A DNA stretch of 64,000 nucleotides from NCBI RefSeq assembly GCF_014203325.1, contig NZ_JACHIV010000001.1, positions 3,969,501 through 4,033,500 of the forward strand, read 5' to 3'. Under the pieces are notes generated by a model, which saw only the letters and a program-made list of their open reading frames with translations, searched no databases and was not told where the DNA came from. Origin of the DNA: Saccharopolyspora gloriosae. GTDB taxonomy: Bacteria; Actinomycetota; Actinomycetes; Mycobacteriales; Pseudonocardiaceae. Position 1 is the first letter of the stretch; every line of letters begins with the position of its first letter. The translations under genes and the position numbers were made by a program. Shown here piece after piece: positions 44,240-53,810 of this stretch.

Positions 44240-45163
44240 ATGTACCTCGACACACCACCGCTGCTGATCGACGCCGAGCCGTGCTTCGAGATGCCGGCAC
44301 GCTTTCGGCGAACCGAGCAGCGCAGCGCTTGGGCCGACACCCATAAAGGCGGCCGGTGCATCGACTCCTTCATCGAAGGCCCCGTGTTCGATCGTGACGG
44401 GTCGCTGCTGCTCGTCGACGTACCGTTCGGGCGGGTTTTCCGCGTCGACCCGTCCGGAGCCTGGACGCAACTCACCGAATACGGCGGGCAGCCCAACGGC
44501 TGCGGCATCGACGACGAGGGCCGGATCCTGCTCGCCGACCAGCGGCACGGTCTGCTGCACCTCGACGAAACCGGGCAGGTGCGCACGGTTCTGGGCCCGG
44601 AGGACATCGACGGGTTCAAGGGCTTCAACGACCTCACGATCTCCACCGGCGGCGACATCTTCATCACCGACCAAGGCCTGACCGGCCTGCACGACCCCAC
44701 CGGACGAGTCCTGCGGGTGCGCGGCGGGGTCCGGGGAAGCGGTGTCGACGTGCTGCTGGACACCGTCCCCAGCCCGAACGGGCTCGCCCTCGACGCCGAT
44801 GAGCGGGTTCTGTTCGTTGCCGCCACTCGGGACAACGCCGTGTGGCGCGCCCCGCTCGACCCCGATCGCACGACGGTGTCGAAGGTCGGCCGGTTCGTCT
44901 CGCTGTTCGGCACCAGCGGCCCGGACGGATTGGCCTTCGACACCGCCGGGCGACTGCTCGTCGCGCACGCGTCGCTCGGGTCGGTCTTCGTGTTCGCCCC
45001 CAACGGCGAGCTGCTGACTCGCGTTCGTTCCACGACGGGCACCACCTGCACCAACCTCGCGCTGCGCCCCGATCCGGGCGGCGGAGCCGAACAGCTCTAC
45101 ATCACCGAATCCGATACCGGAACGGTTCTCGTGGCCGCCCTGCCCGGAGCCTCGGGACGGTGA
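44240..45163 (+). CDS. SMP-30/gluconolactonase-type protein
   Basis: A 307-residue six-bladed beta-propeller. The metal-binding Glu is in CIDSFIEGPVFDRDGSLLLV, and Asn/Asp ligands are in GFNDLTISTGGDIFITD, PSPNGLALDADE and GPDGLAFDTAGRLLV. The first 40 residues extend beyond the core and resemble sugar-lactone lactonases of catabolic clusters. It likely opens a lactone substrate upstream of the CoA transferase. The ATG at 44240 follows AGGTAG. Confidence 0.82.
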   Translation: MYLDTPPLLIDAEPCFEMPARFRRTEQRSAWADTHKGGRCIDSFIEGPVFDRDGSLLLVDVPFGRVFRVDPSGAWTQLTEYGGQPNGCGIDDEGRILLADQRHGLLHLDETGQVRTVLGPEDIDGFKGFNDLTISTGGDIFITDQGLTGLHDPTGRVLRVRGGVRGSGVDVLLDTVPSPNGLALDADERVLFVAATRDNAVWRAPLDPDRTTVSKVGRFVSLFGTSGPDGLAFDTAGRLLVAHASLGSVFVFAPNGELLTRVRSTTGTTCTNLALRPDPGGGAEQLYITESDTGTVLVAALPGASGR

Positions 45164-45299
45164 AAGCCGACCGGCGACCGTGCCGGTCTCACTCCCCGCC
45201 CGTTGGTGCGCACCGCACGACAACTACCGAGCACTTCCCGTCCTCCTGACCGGGTTCGAGGCAGACAGCCACAGCGCCGTGCACGTCTAAGGAGATCCC

Positions 45300-46085
45300 A
45301 TGACCGCTTCCACCGCATCCGAGACCGCCGACGACCCGGAGACGACCTCCGACCTGCTCGTGTCCTTGCGCGGGGTCAACAAGCACTTCGGCGAACTGCA
45401 CGTCTTGCGCGACGTGGACCTCGACATCACCCGCGGCGAGGTGGTCGTGGTCGTCGGCCCGTCCGGGTCGGGCAAATCCACCCTGTGCCGCACGATCAAC
45501 CGCCTGGAGCCCATCGACAACGGCCGGATCACCCTCGACGGGACCGAGCTCCCCAGTGAAGGCAAGGACCTGGCCGCACTGCGCTCCGATGTGGGCATGG
45601 TGTTCCAGCAGTTCAACCTGTTCGCGCACATGTCCATTTTGGACAACGTCACGCTGGGGCCGATTCGCGTCCGGGGCCGGAAGAAGACCGCGGCCGAGGC
45701 CGAGGCACGGCGCCTGCTCGATCGCGTCGGGGTCGGCGACCAAGCGCACAAGATGCCCGTGCAGCTCTCCGGCGGCCAGCAGCAGCGCGCCGCGATCGCC
45801 CGTGCGCTGGCCATGGAACCGAAGGTGCTGCTGTTCGACGAGCCCACCTCGGCTCTGGACCCGGAAATGGTCAGCGAGGTCCTCGAGGTCATGAAGGAAC
45901 TCGCCGCCACCGGGATGACGATGGTCGTGGTCACCCACGAGATGGGCTTCGCCAAATCCGCCGCCCACCGCGTGATCTTCATGGACCGCGGCCAGATCGT
46001 CGAGCAGGCCCCGCCCGCGGACTTCTTCGCCGCCCCCCGCTCCGACCGGACCCGCGACTTCCTCTCCAAGGTCCTCACCCACTGA
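45300..46085 (+). CDS. polar amino-acid ABC transporter ATP-binding protein (GluA/GlnQ-like)
   Basis: A 261-residue ABC ATPase. Walker A is [16 protein letters not shown]-loop is [13 protein letters not shown], signature is [15 protein letters not shown], Walker B is [13 protein letters not shown], and the H-loop is VVTHEMGFA. Closest in style to glutamate/glutamine importers. The ATG at 45300 follows AAGGAG. First gene of a four-gene transporter. Confidence 0.92.
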   Translation: MTASTASETADDPETTSDLLVSLRGVNKHFGELHVLRDVDLDITRGEVVVVVGPSGSGKSTLCRTINRLEPIDNGRITLDGTELPSEGKDLAALRSDVGMVFQQFNLFAHMSILDNVTLGPIRVRGRKKTAAEAEARRLLDRVGVGDQAHKMPVQLSGGQQQRAAIARALAMEPKVLLFDEPTSALDPEMVSEVLEVMKELAATGMTMVVVTHEMGFAKSAAHRVIFMDRGQIVEQAPPADFFAAPRSDRTRDFLSKVLTH

Positions 46086-46114
46086 ACGGATCTCCGAACA
46101 GGAGGCACAACGAC

Positions 46115-47002
46115 GTGCGCATCCCCAAGAGCCTCATCCCCGCCGCCGCGCTGATCACCGCGATCGGGCTCGTGGCCACCCACGGCGTCAGCAGCGCGGC
46201 CAATCCCGGGATCACACCACCGGTAGCCGAGAACCCGAGCTTCGCGCCCGGCTCGACCATGCAGAAGATCCAGGACCGCGGCCACCTGCGGATCGGAACT
46301 CGCTACGACCACCCCGGCCTGTCCGCGGGCAACTTGCGCGGCCAGCAGGAAGGGTTCGAAATCGACCTCGGCGAGTACATCGCCGGGAAGCTCGGCCTGC
46401 GCGCCGACCAGATCCAGTACGTCGAGGCCAGCTCGGCCAACCGCGAACAGTTCCTCGCCCAGGACAAGGTCGACCTGGTGATGGCCACCTACTCCATCAC
46501 CGACAAGCGCAAGAAAGTCGTCAGCTTCGCGGGCCCCTACGCCGCGATCTCGCTCGACATGGTCGCGCTGCGCGGCAACCCCGCTGGAATCCAGGACCCG
46601 CAGACCCCTCGCGGCACCCGGGTCTGCTCGACGACCGGCGGCCAGGTCTCGGCGACCATCCGCGAGGAGTTCCCGCAGACCGATCTCATCGAGTTCGACG
46701 TCTCCTCCAAGTGCATCGACGCGCTCAAGAACGGCACGGTCGACGCGCTGGCCACCCACGGCCCGATCGGCGCCGGATACGTCAGCAAGGACACGGAGGA
46801 GCTCGAAATGGTCGGGCGCCCCTTCTACCAGGACAACTGGGCGATCGGCATCAGCAAGGGCGACACCGGTTTCTGCCAATGGCTCGGCCGGACCCTGCAG
46901 CAGGCCTCCGACGACGGCTCCTACTCCCGGGCCTGGGACGCCAGCCTCGGCCGCTACTCCAAGCAGCCCATGATCCTTCCGGAGCCGCAGCAATGTTCCT
47001 GA
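46115..47002 (+). CDS. extracellular solute-binding protein, family 3 (GluB-like)
   Basis: A 295-residue protein with a signal peptide (AAALITAIGLVATHGVSSA) but no lipobox cysteine, unlike most actinobacterial GluB lipoproteins. Family-3 motifs are RIGTRYDHPGLSAGN, GFEIDLGEYIAG, DLVMATYSITDKRKKVVSFA and CSTTGGQVSATI. The fold binds an acidic amino acid or a related dicarboxylate. GTG start with AGGAGG upstream. Confidence 0.88.
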   Translation: MRIPKSLIPAAALITAIGLVATHGVSSAANPGITPPVAENPSFAPGSTMQKIQDRGHLRIGTRYDHPGLSAGNLRGQQEGFEIDLGEYIAGKLGLRADQIQYVEASSANREQFLAQDKVDLVMATYSITDKRKKVVSFAGPYAAISLDMVALRGNPAGIQDPQTPRGTRVCSTTGGQVSATIREEFPQTDLIEFDVSSKCIDALKNGTVDALATHGPIGAGYVSKDTEELEMVGRPFYQDNWAIGISKGDTGFCQWLGRTLQQASDDGSYSRAWDASLGRYSKQPMILPEPQQCS

Positions 47003-47051
47003 CCAATCCGCCCAGCGCCGCCCGGCCCCTTCACACCCACTGGACGCAGCG

Positions 47052-47699
47052 ATGAGCGCCGTCATCAACAACCTGCCCGTGCTGCTGGCGGGGTTCGGCA
47101 CCTCGCTGGCCCTGATCCTCGTCTCCGCCGCGATCGCGCTCCTGCTCGGTGTCGCCCTTGCCGGCATGCGCGTTTCACCGGTGCCACTGCTGCAGACCGC
47201 AGCCACCTGCTACGTCGAATGCCTGCGCACCGTGCCCACCGCGGTGATCTTCTTCTTCGCGCTGTTCGGGCTGCCGCAGATGGGCGTGCGGATCGGGTTC
47301 TTCCCCGCCGCGGTGGCAGCGCTGTCGGTCTACTACGCCGCGTTCTTCTGCGAAGCCGTCCGCTCGGGCATCAACTCCGTGCCCACCGGCCAGGCCGAAG
47401 CCGCCCGATCCATCGGACTCGAATTCCGCGGCGCGCTGCGCTTCGTCGTACTGCCCCAAGCGTTGCGCTCGGTCATCCCACCACTGCTCAACGTCTTCGT
47501 GGCCCTCACCAAGAGCTCCGCCATCGCCAGCGCATTCGGCGTCGCCGAGCTCCTGGCCTCCACCACCGCCCTGGTGACCATCGAGAGCGACGCCGTCATC
47601 CCGATCCTGCTCGCCTGCAGCGCCTTCTACCTCGTCATCACCATCCCCGCCGGTCTGCTGGCAGAGCGGCTCGAAAAGAAGGTCGCGGTGGCCCGATGA
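47052..47699 (+). CDS. amino-acid ABC transporter permease (GluC-like)
   Basis: A 215-residue permease with about five transmembrane helices. The HEEQ-type EAA loop is EAARSIGLEFRGALRFVVLP, and the start of the domain shows VECLRTVPTAVIFFFALF. It overlaps the next permease by ATGA (47696-47699). Confidence 0.88.
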   Translation: MSAVINNLPVLLAGFGTSLALILVSAAIALLLGVALAGMRVSPVPLLQTAATCYVECLRTVPTAVIFFFALFGLPQMGVRIGFFPAAVAALSVYYAAFFCEAVRSGINSVPTGQAEAARSIGLEFRGALRFVVLPQALRSVIPPLLNVFVALTKSSAIASAFGVAELLASTTALVTIESDAVIPILLACSAFYLVITIPAGLLAERLEKKVAVAR

Positions 47700-48550
47700 C
47701 CACGACACCTGCCCGGCCCGCAACACCGGCCACGACGCGTCCCGCACCCGTCACCTCCTCGGTGCTGTTCGACAGTCCCGGCCCGCGCGGCCGTCGTCGC
47801 ATCCGCAACGGTGCCGTCGCCGCCGGAACCGTGCTCGCCCTCATCATCGCGAGCGCCCTGTTCCAGCTCGGACGCAACGGCGTCCTCGACGCCGAACGCT
47901 GGGCCGTACTGCTCAATCGCGACCTGGCCCGCCTGCTGCTGCACGGACTCTGGTCGACCCTGCAGGTCGCGCTCGTCGCGATGGTGCTGTCCGTCGCCGG
48001 CGCGCTGCTGCTCGTCGCGGCACGGCTGTCCGACCGGAGCCCGCTTCGCGGCGCCGCGAAGATCTGGATCGAGCTGTTCCGAGGCCTGCCGCTGCTGGTG
48101 CTGATCTTCATGATCTTCCTCGGCGCACCGGCGATCGGAATCGACGTCCCCACTTTCTGGGCGCTGGTCATCGGAATCACGCTCTACAACAGTGCGGTGA
48201 TCTGCGAAATCTTCCGCGCGGGCATTCAATCCCTGCCCAAGGGGCAGGCCGAGGCCGCCTACGCCATCGGCCTGCGCAAGATCGAGACGCAGCGGGTGGT
48301 GCTGCTACCGCAAGCGATCAACGCGATGCTCCCCGCCCTCGTGGCCCAAGTCGTGATCATCCTCAAGGAGACCTCGCTCGGCTTCGTCATCGGCTACACC
48401 GAGCTGCTGCGCGAGGGACGGGTCGCCGTGGAATACCTGGGCAGCACGTACGCCATTCCGGTCTACGTCGCCGTCGCGGCGCTCTACCTGCTGGTCAACC
48501 TCGCGATTTCACGCATGGCCCGCCGACTCGAAGGACGCCTCACGCACTAA
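47696..48550 (+). CDS. amino-acid ABC transporter permease (GluD-like)
   Basis: A 284-residue permease. The N-terminal 40 residues are Pro/Thr-rich and cytoplasmic. Five helices follow, with the loop EAAYAIGLRKIETQRVVLLP and the domain start IELFRGLPLLVLIFMIFL. It forms the heteromeric channel with the preceding permease. The ATG at 47696 overlaps the previous stop. Confidence 0.88.
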   Translation: MTTTPARPATPATTRPAPVTSSVLFDSPGPRGRRRIRNGAVAAGTVLALIIASALFQLGRNGVLDAERWAVLLNRDLARLLLHGLWSTLQVALVAMVLSVAGALLLVAARLSDRSPLRGAAKIWIELFRGLPLLVLIFMIFLGAPAIGIDVPTFWALVIGITLYNSAVICEIFRAGIQSLPKGQAEAAYAIGLRKIETQRVVLLPQAINAMLPALVAQVVIILKETSLGFVIGYTELLREGRVAVEYLGSTYAIPVYVAVAALYLLVNLAISRMARRLEGRLTH

Positions 48551-48742
48551 CTCACCCACCGGCAACTCCGGCCGAGCCGAACGAAGTCCTGTCACCAGAA
48601 CAGGCGCAGCCGGGCGCTTCTGACGGCCGGAAACGTGGAAAAGCATCACCGCCACGACCAGTCGGCACCGACTGCGTGCTCCGCACGGCCCCGCAGACAA
48701 CATCCACCGACCAGCACACGCACAACAGCGAGGACGAACATC

Positions 48743-49261
48743 ATGCGCCGCAACGTGCTCCCCATCGGGGACAGCTTCCCCACCGTCGCCCCGGACGCCT
48801 GGGTCGCCGACACCGCCACCGTAATCGGCCAAGCGAATATCGGTGCTGCGACCGGAATCTTCTACGGAGCGGTACTGCGCGCCGACACTGAAGAAGTCTC
48901 CGTGGGAAACGGCAGCAACGTGCAGGACAACGCAACCATCCACGCCGACCCCGGTTCGCCCGCCCGAGTCGGCAATGGCGTCTCCGTGGGCCACGGCGCG
49001 GTCCTGCACGGCTGCACCATCGAAGACGGATGTCTCATCGGCATGAACGCCACTGTCCTCAACGGCGCCATCGTCGGCGCCGAGTCCCTGGTCGCCGCCA
49101 ACGCGCTGGTCCCCGAAGGAATGCAGGTGCCACCCCGCTCACTTGTAGCCGGGATCCCCGCGAAGGTACGGCGCGACCTCAGCGATTCCGAACTCGCACA
49201 CCTGCGGCACAACGCCGAAGTTTACCGAGATCTCGCGAACCGTCATCGTGACAACATCTAG
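48743..49261 (+). CDS. gamma-carbonic-anhydrase-like hexapeptide protein
   Basis: A 172-residue left-handed beta-helix protein with repeated GAxxGxFYGAVLR-type turns. Metal-site-like segments are NVQDNATIHAD and GHGAVLHGCTIEDGC, followed by GMNATVLNGAIVG. Proteins of this family accompany many acyl-CoA pathways and are often called PaaY-like. Its role here could be carbonic anhydrase or thioesterase-like housekeeping. It ends the island operon. Confidence 0.8.
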   Translation: MRRNVLPIGDSFPTVAPDAWVADTATVIGQANIGAATGIFYGAVLRADTEEVSVGNGSNVQDNATIHADPGSPARVGNGVSVGHGAVLHGCTIEDGCLIGMNATVLNGAIVGAESLVAANALVPEGMQVPPRSLVAGIPAKVRRDLSDSELAHLRHNAEVYRDLANRHRDNI

Positions 49262-49766
49262 CTCACGACGACAACGGAGTGCGAACGTTCAACTGCTCCG
49301 TCGCCGCAGCCACGAGTGAAGAACAGCTCACGCTGTGGCGGTTCCGCGCCCCGCAGTGGCGATCAGCATGTTCCTCGGTGGTCCGGCACAGCGGGCCACG
49401 CCACCCCTGCCCGACGCCTGTGCCGCCGGTGACCGGCATCGCCAACATTTTCAGGCCTCTGCCGTTCGTCGGACCACCGCCGGATCACCATCGAGGACGC
49501 CGCCGCGCAGGACCGGCTCGCCGCCATCGTGAACCACCTGCCCCAACTGTCAACCGGGACCAGATCCGAATGCCACCGCTTGGCGAACAGGCCCGGCCAA
49601 CAGCGAAATCAGCCGTCGCACAACCTGTTTTGACCGCGGTACCGGGAGGAAAACGGGAGGAACAAGCACAACCGAACCGACCACGACCACCCCGAACGAC
49701 ACCCAACGACACCGCTACACCAGCGGTTTCTCCGTTTCCGCAGGTCACGCCAGTTCACAGGCGCCC
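49262..49766. other. 505-bp region without a gene before att copy 2
   Basis: No protein-like frame or RNA gene was recognised. Sequence just before the repeat (49700-49766) has no resemblance to a tRNA 5' half, so copy 2 is a 3' fragment only. Confidence 0.5.
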
Positions 49767-49922
49767 CTGGGGGTCAAGGGGTCGTGGGTTCGAATCCCGC
49801 CGTCCCGACGGTCGAGAGGGTCTTCGCAGGTCAGACACTGCGAAGGCCCTCTTTTTCTGCTCTTGGTCGGTTCTTCGAAGTCGAGCACGCCGTTGCTGGA
49901 CCCCTTGACTTCGGAGGTTCCC
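49767..49922. repeat. 156-bp direct repeat, copy 2: tRNA-Pro(GGG) 3' end, terminator, recombinase leader
   Basis: The partner of 40526-40681, with two differences (G in AAGGGGTCG and G in GGTCGAGAG, here closer to a functional tRNA). It is followed at once by the ATG of a tyrosine-recombinase gene fragment, which explains the non-tRNA half of the repeat as that gene's leader. Spacing between copies is 9,241 bases. Confidence 0.88.
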
Positions 49923-49923
49923 G

Positions 49924-50218
49924 ATGCCCATTCTCGATCTTGATCGGATCACCGGGGAACTGTCCCCGACGTGGTCCGGATACCTGCGCGACTGGGACCG
50001 CGCGCTGCGATCCGGCAACCACCCGGAGACCACCCGCTACAACTACCTGCTCGCCGCCTCCCAGCTCGCCCGCAACGTCGCCGAACACTCACCGGACCCC
50101 GACGCCGACGACGCCGCCGATGACCCGGCCGAGATCACCAAAGCCCACATCGAGTCCTTCCAAGCCTGGATGATCGAAACCAGGTCCGCCTCAACTGCCG
50201 CGAACAAGCACAAAGCCC
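49924..50218 (+). pseudogene. tyrosine recombinase, N-terminal fragment
   Basis: The reading frame opens MPILDLDRITGELSPTWSGY and shows the core-binding domain of XerC-like recombinases (TTRYNYLLAASQLARNVAEH, then ITKAHIESFQAWMIETRSAS). Homology stops at AANKHKAL; beyond about 50218 the frame reads into sequence that is coding on the opposite strand. The catalytic half is missing in this orientation. Confidence 0.75.
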
Positions 50219-50535
50219 TCTCGGAACGCGGACCGTTCGGCGCCCAGCGGCCGACCGCCTCGCACCGAGAGCCACACGTTGGGCCGCCCGGACCCCGGAT
50301 GTTTCGCGCGAGCCCGCAGGTAGCGACTCAGCGCACGAGCGGTCTTGTGCCCGAACCGCACCCGACGGGTCTTCGCTCCCTTTCCGCGGTACGCAACGGA
50401 ATCAGTGCCGAAGTCCAGATCCTCGACCGACAGATCGCGACCTCTGACAGCCGGGCACCGGTGTTGCAGTAGTCATCGCGCAAGCTGACGAAATCCTTCC
50501 CTCTGCCCCCCAGCAACTTCTTCGTCTCGGCCTGC
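50219..50535 (-). pseudogene. tyrosine recombinase, inverted and frameshifted middle fragment
   Basis: On the minus strand, AETKKLLGG, KDFVSLRDDYCNTGARLSEV (catalytic Arg region) and, after a one-base frameshift, DLSVEDLDFGTDSVAYRGKG then RVRFGHKTARALSRYLRA are recognisable as the middle of the same recombinase type. The C-terminal HxxR and Tyr are absent. The piece lies head-to-head against the N-terminal fragment, so an internal inversion is likely. Confidence 0.75.
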
Positions 50536-50560
50536 CCCATGCCGGGATCAACTTCACGTC

Positions 50561-51154
50561 CCCGGTGTCTCCGGCGGCCGTCTCACGCTCGGCGTGGGCG
50601 TCGGCTCGCGCGGGGACGAATTCACCGTTCCCGGGCACGAGCTGCACGGTCACGGCGCGCGGTTGGAATCCGACCTGGCGACCTACCGCGAGGTCTGGGC
50701 CGGCGCCCCGGTCGGCAACGGGCCGAACCCAGCCGTGCCATCGGGAACCCGGCAAGTCCCCATGCTGTTCGGCGGGTACTCCGCTCACGCGCTGGATCGC
50801 ATGGTGCGCTGGGGCGAGGGCTACATCGGCGGTTCGCTGCCGTCGTCCACGACGGCCCCGCGCTTCGAGGCGGCGAAGCGTGCCTGGCACGAGGCAGGCC
50901 GCCAGGGCGCCCCGAAACTCGTCGTGCTCGCCTACTTCGCACTGGGCGCCCCCGAGGCCGGACGGGCGAACATCCAGGACTTCTACCGGCTGGCACCCAA
51001 GGAGATCGCCACCAACGCGGTGCTCTGCACCACCCGGAAGACGATCGAGCAGACCGTCACGGTCTACACCGACCTCGGTATCGACGAGATCATTTTCGTT
51101 TCCGCCGTAGACGACCCCGACGAGATCACCCGGCTCGCCGACATCGTCACCTGA
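50561..51154 (+). pseudogene. LLM-class flavin/F420-dependent oxidoreductase, N-terminally truncated
   Basis: About 197 residues of the C-terminal two thirds: PGVSGGRLTLGVGVGSRGDE, RQVPMLFGGYSAHALDRMVR and IDEIIFVSAVDDPDEI. The frame enters from the recombinase junction with no start; the first in-frame GTG is at 50594. The N-terminal third that binds the cofactor is absent, so it is presumably non-functional. Confidence 0.7.
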
Positions 51155-51288
51155 CCAGCGGGCAGGAGCCGACAAGCAGAATCGAGGGTGGCGCGTGAAG
51201 GTGGTCGCTTCGGCAGAGAACAGCTTCGTGCCGCACTGGATTGTTGGACGCACCTGACGCGTCGTGCATGCATGCGCCACCCCGATCA

Positions 51289-51870
51289 CTACCGCGCTTG
51301 CGCGTACCGATGACCCACCAGTAGTGACAGCAGCAACGTCAGGAGCCCGATAGCGCCGGCCGTTGCGAACGCCACATGTAGGCCGGCAGCGTCCGGGGAG
51401 AGCTCGTCAGTGGCTGAGCCGAGTGCGGCTATGGAGACGAACAACGCCGTACCCATCGCGCCTGCGACCTGTTGCACCGCGGAGAGGCTGGCACTGCCAT
51501 GCGAATACAGCTTGTCCGGCAACGAACCCAGAGCTTCCGCCATCAGCGGCGTCAGCATCAGTGACATCCCGGACATCAGCACGAGGTGAAATACGACGAT
51601 GGCCGACAGCGGAGTTCCGGTACCCGTGATCGAGAACAGGCCGAGGCCCGACGCCATTAGCGCAGCACCTGGAACGACCAAGGGTCGGGCTCCGCGCCGA
51701 TCGAACAGTGCGCCGACCGGCCGACCGAGAATTCCGAAAAGGAGTCCTCCCGGGAGCATGATGAGCCCCGCCACTAACGGGCTCACACCGAGCACCGTCT
51801 GCAAGTAGAGCGGCAGTAGCACTGACGCAACGCCGATCAGGGACAGCAACATCAACGCCGTAATCATTAA
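51289..51870 (-). pseudogene. MFS transporter, C-terminal part (interrupted by IS5-family element)
   Basis: Carries the last six or so transmembrane helices (LLSLIGVASVLLPLYLQTVL, PGGLLFGILGRPVGALFDRR). Joined across the IS at the TAA duplication, the frame reads ...FVIAL-MITALMLLSL..., giving an intact 471-residue transporter. The break is therefore a clean insertion. Confidence 0.85.
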
Positions 51871-51879
51871 GAGCGCGTC

Positions 51880-52338
51880 TCACTTGGCGTGTTGGAGTCG
51901 TTTGAAGCAGACGAGGGCGGCTGCCAGGGCGAGGAAGGCTTTGAAGGTGTCGGCGCGGCGTTCGTAGCGCAGGGTCAGGCGGCGGTAGCCGGTGAACCAG
52001 GCCATGGAGCGTTCGATGACCCACCGGTGGCGGCCGAGGCGTTCCTTGGGCTCGATGTCCTTGCGGGCCAGTCGGGGTCGGATTCCCTTGTCTCTCAACC
52101 ATCGGCGACGTGCGCGGCTGTTATAGGCCTTGTCGCCATGCAACTTCGCGGGCTTGCGGCGTCGCGGCCCGCGGCGGGAGCGGACCGGCGGGATCGCGTT
52201 GACCAGCGGGATCATCGCGTCACCATCAGCCGTGTTGCCTGCCGAGATCCCGGTGACCATCGGCAGCCCGGTAGCGTCGGAGAGCATGTGGAGTTTCGAA
52301 CCAGGCTTGCCCCGATCGACCGGGCTCGGACCGGTCAT
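51880..52338 (-). CDS. IS5-family transposase, OrfB part
   Basis: About 152 residues with the DDE continuation: GPSPVDRGKPGSKLHMLSDA, PAKLHGDKAYNSRARRRWL (second Asp), ERLGRHRWVIERSMAWF (Glu), and RYERRADTFKAFLALAAAL. It overlaps OrfA by four bases at an A6G4 run, a likely programmed frameshift site that fuses both parts. Confidence 0.88.
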   Translation of the reverse strand: MTGPSPVDRGKPGSKLHMLSDATGLPMVTGISAGNTADGDAMIPLVNAIPPVRSRRGPRRRKPAKLHGDKAYNSRARRRWLRDKGIRPRLARKDIEPKERLGRHRWVIERSMAWFTGYRRLTLRYERRADTFKAFLALAAALVCFKRLQHAK

Positions 52339-52694
52339 AGATCCCCTTTTTTCGCCCGAACATGGGCGGCGTCAACCACCGCGCGGGACCAGTCGATCAA
52401 GCCCTGACCACCTAACTCGTCCAGCATCGCGTGATGGATCCGTGCCCACAAGCACGCTTCGGTCCAGCGCACGAACCACCGGTGCGCGGTCGGGACCTTG
52501 ACGCCGAACGACGGCGGCAGCCACCGCCACGCGCACCCGCTGGTGAGCACGTACACGATCGCCGTGAACACCATCCGAGGGTTCGCCGGCGCCCGACCAC
52601 CACCCTGCGGGCGGTCCTTAACCTCGGGAATCAACGGCTCGACCAGCTCCCACAGCTCGTCAGGAACCAACCTGCGCGACAACGCATCAACCAC
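52335..52694 (-). CDS. IS5-family transposase, OrfA part
   Basis: A 119-residue N-terminal part: LVPDELWELVEPLIPEV, ANPRMVFTAIVYVLTSGCAW, and the first catalytic Asp in DAAHVRAKKGD at the very end, where the AAAAAAGGGG slippery run lies. Fusion to OrfB by frameshifting gives a complete DDE transposase. Confidence 0.88.
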   Translation of the reverse strand: MVDALSRRLVPDELWELVEPLIPEVKDRPQGGGRAPANPRMVFTAIVYVLTSGCAWRWLPPSFGVKVPTAHRWFVRWTEACLWARIHHAMLDELGGQGLIDWSRAVVDAAHVRAKKGDL

Positions 52695-52744
52695 AATGGA
52701 CGATCATCCCGGACGGCGGGTCAAGATCCAAACGAGACACGCTC

Positions 52745-53581
52745 TAAGGCGATGACGAACGGACGCCGCCCGAATGGTCGCAGATCGAGCAATGCTCGAT
52801 TTTCTCGTTGCAGCCGCAGCTGTCGGACTACGAAGAGCACGAGCGCTACAAGCCCGGCTCCAGCGGCGATCCATGACGGGACACCGCCACCACTTCCCTT
52901 ACCGATCGCCGACAGGCCGTAGACGGGGCCGCCGAACCCGATCGCCGAAAGGAATACCGACGAGATGTCCAGCGGGGGCGGGCTTTCAGCGGTGTCGAGG
53001 TGCAGCCACCGGGCACCAATCGCGAGCGCGGCCAGGGACAGCGGAAGAACCAGCCAGAACATCCAGCGCCAGCTGAGTCCGGAGAGGACGGCGCCACCGA
53101 TCGCCGGGCCGATCGCAGGGGCTACGGCTATGACAATGGTGATCGTTCCCATCGTAGCGCCGCGCTTCTCCTCCGGGACGAGCCGCAATGACGTCGTCAT
53201 CAGCAGCGGGAGTATCAACGCAGTACCAACGGCCTGGACCACACGCCCAGCTAGCAGAACCTCGAATCCAGGAGCCAAACCAGCCAGGACGGTACCTGCG
53301 GTGAATATCAGCAGCGACACTAGAAACATCTGACGGGGCGTATATCTATCGAGCAAGTAGCCGGTCGCCGGGATGACGATGGCCATAGTCAACAGATACC
53401 CGCTGGTCAACCACTGCACAGTAGTAGACGGCACGGCAAGCTCGATGCTCAGGTCACGAAGTGAAACACTGAGTATGGTCTCGTTGAGAATCATCACGAA
53501 TGCAGCGCTGACCATGACGCCGATCAACGGTCTTGCGTAGTTTTTCGCCCTTTGTTCGATACGCGACGTGGGACTGGTCAC
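52745..53581 (-). pseudogene. MFS transporter, N-terminal part (interrupted by IS5-family element)
   Basis: The first eight or so helices of a DHA2-type multidrug transporter: VSAAFVMILNETILSVSLRD, VQWLTSGYLLTMAIVIPATG, FEVLLAGRVVQAVGTALILP and IAVAPAIGPAIGGAVLSGLS. GTG 53581 follows AGAAAGGGGG. The frame ends 15 bases into the IS. Without the IS the gene would be full length. Confidence 0.85.
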
Positions 53582-53810
53582 GCGGGACCCCCTTTCTTCC
53601 CGTGGCAATTTCGAAGAAGAACTGCAATCTGCCGAGCGCACCTGATCGAGCCGATAGTGAACACGTGAAGCGATAAGTCAACCGCCAGCCCCACGATGGT
53701 CAACCGTGCGATGGAGGTGGACTCGAAATCCAACGAAAAGGAACATGGTGACACCAGTGCGCGAGAGCAGGGATACGTCTACATTCTGATCAATCCGAAG
53801 CCGACCGGCA

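Larger units (their letters stand above)
51871..52744. mobile_element. IS5-family (IS427-type) insertion sequence
   Basis: An 874-bp element with ends GAGCGCGTCTCACTTGG and (complement) GAGCGTGTCTCGTTTGG. It is flanked by the target duplication TAA (51868-51870 and 52745-52747), consistent with the TNA target of the IS427 group. It contains two overlapping transposase frames on the minus strand. Confidence 0.92.

Noticed and set aside
49279-49908. A 209-codon plus-strand frame before and across att copy 2.
   Set aside because: No ribosome-binding site, runs through the tRNA fragment and terminator, and has no protein-like composition.
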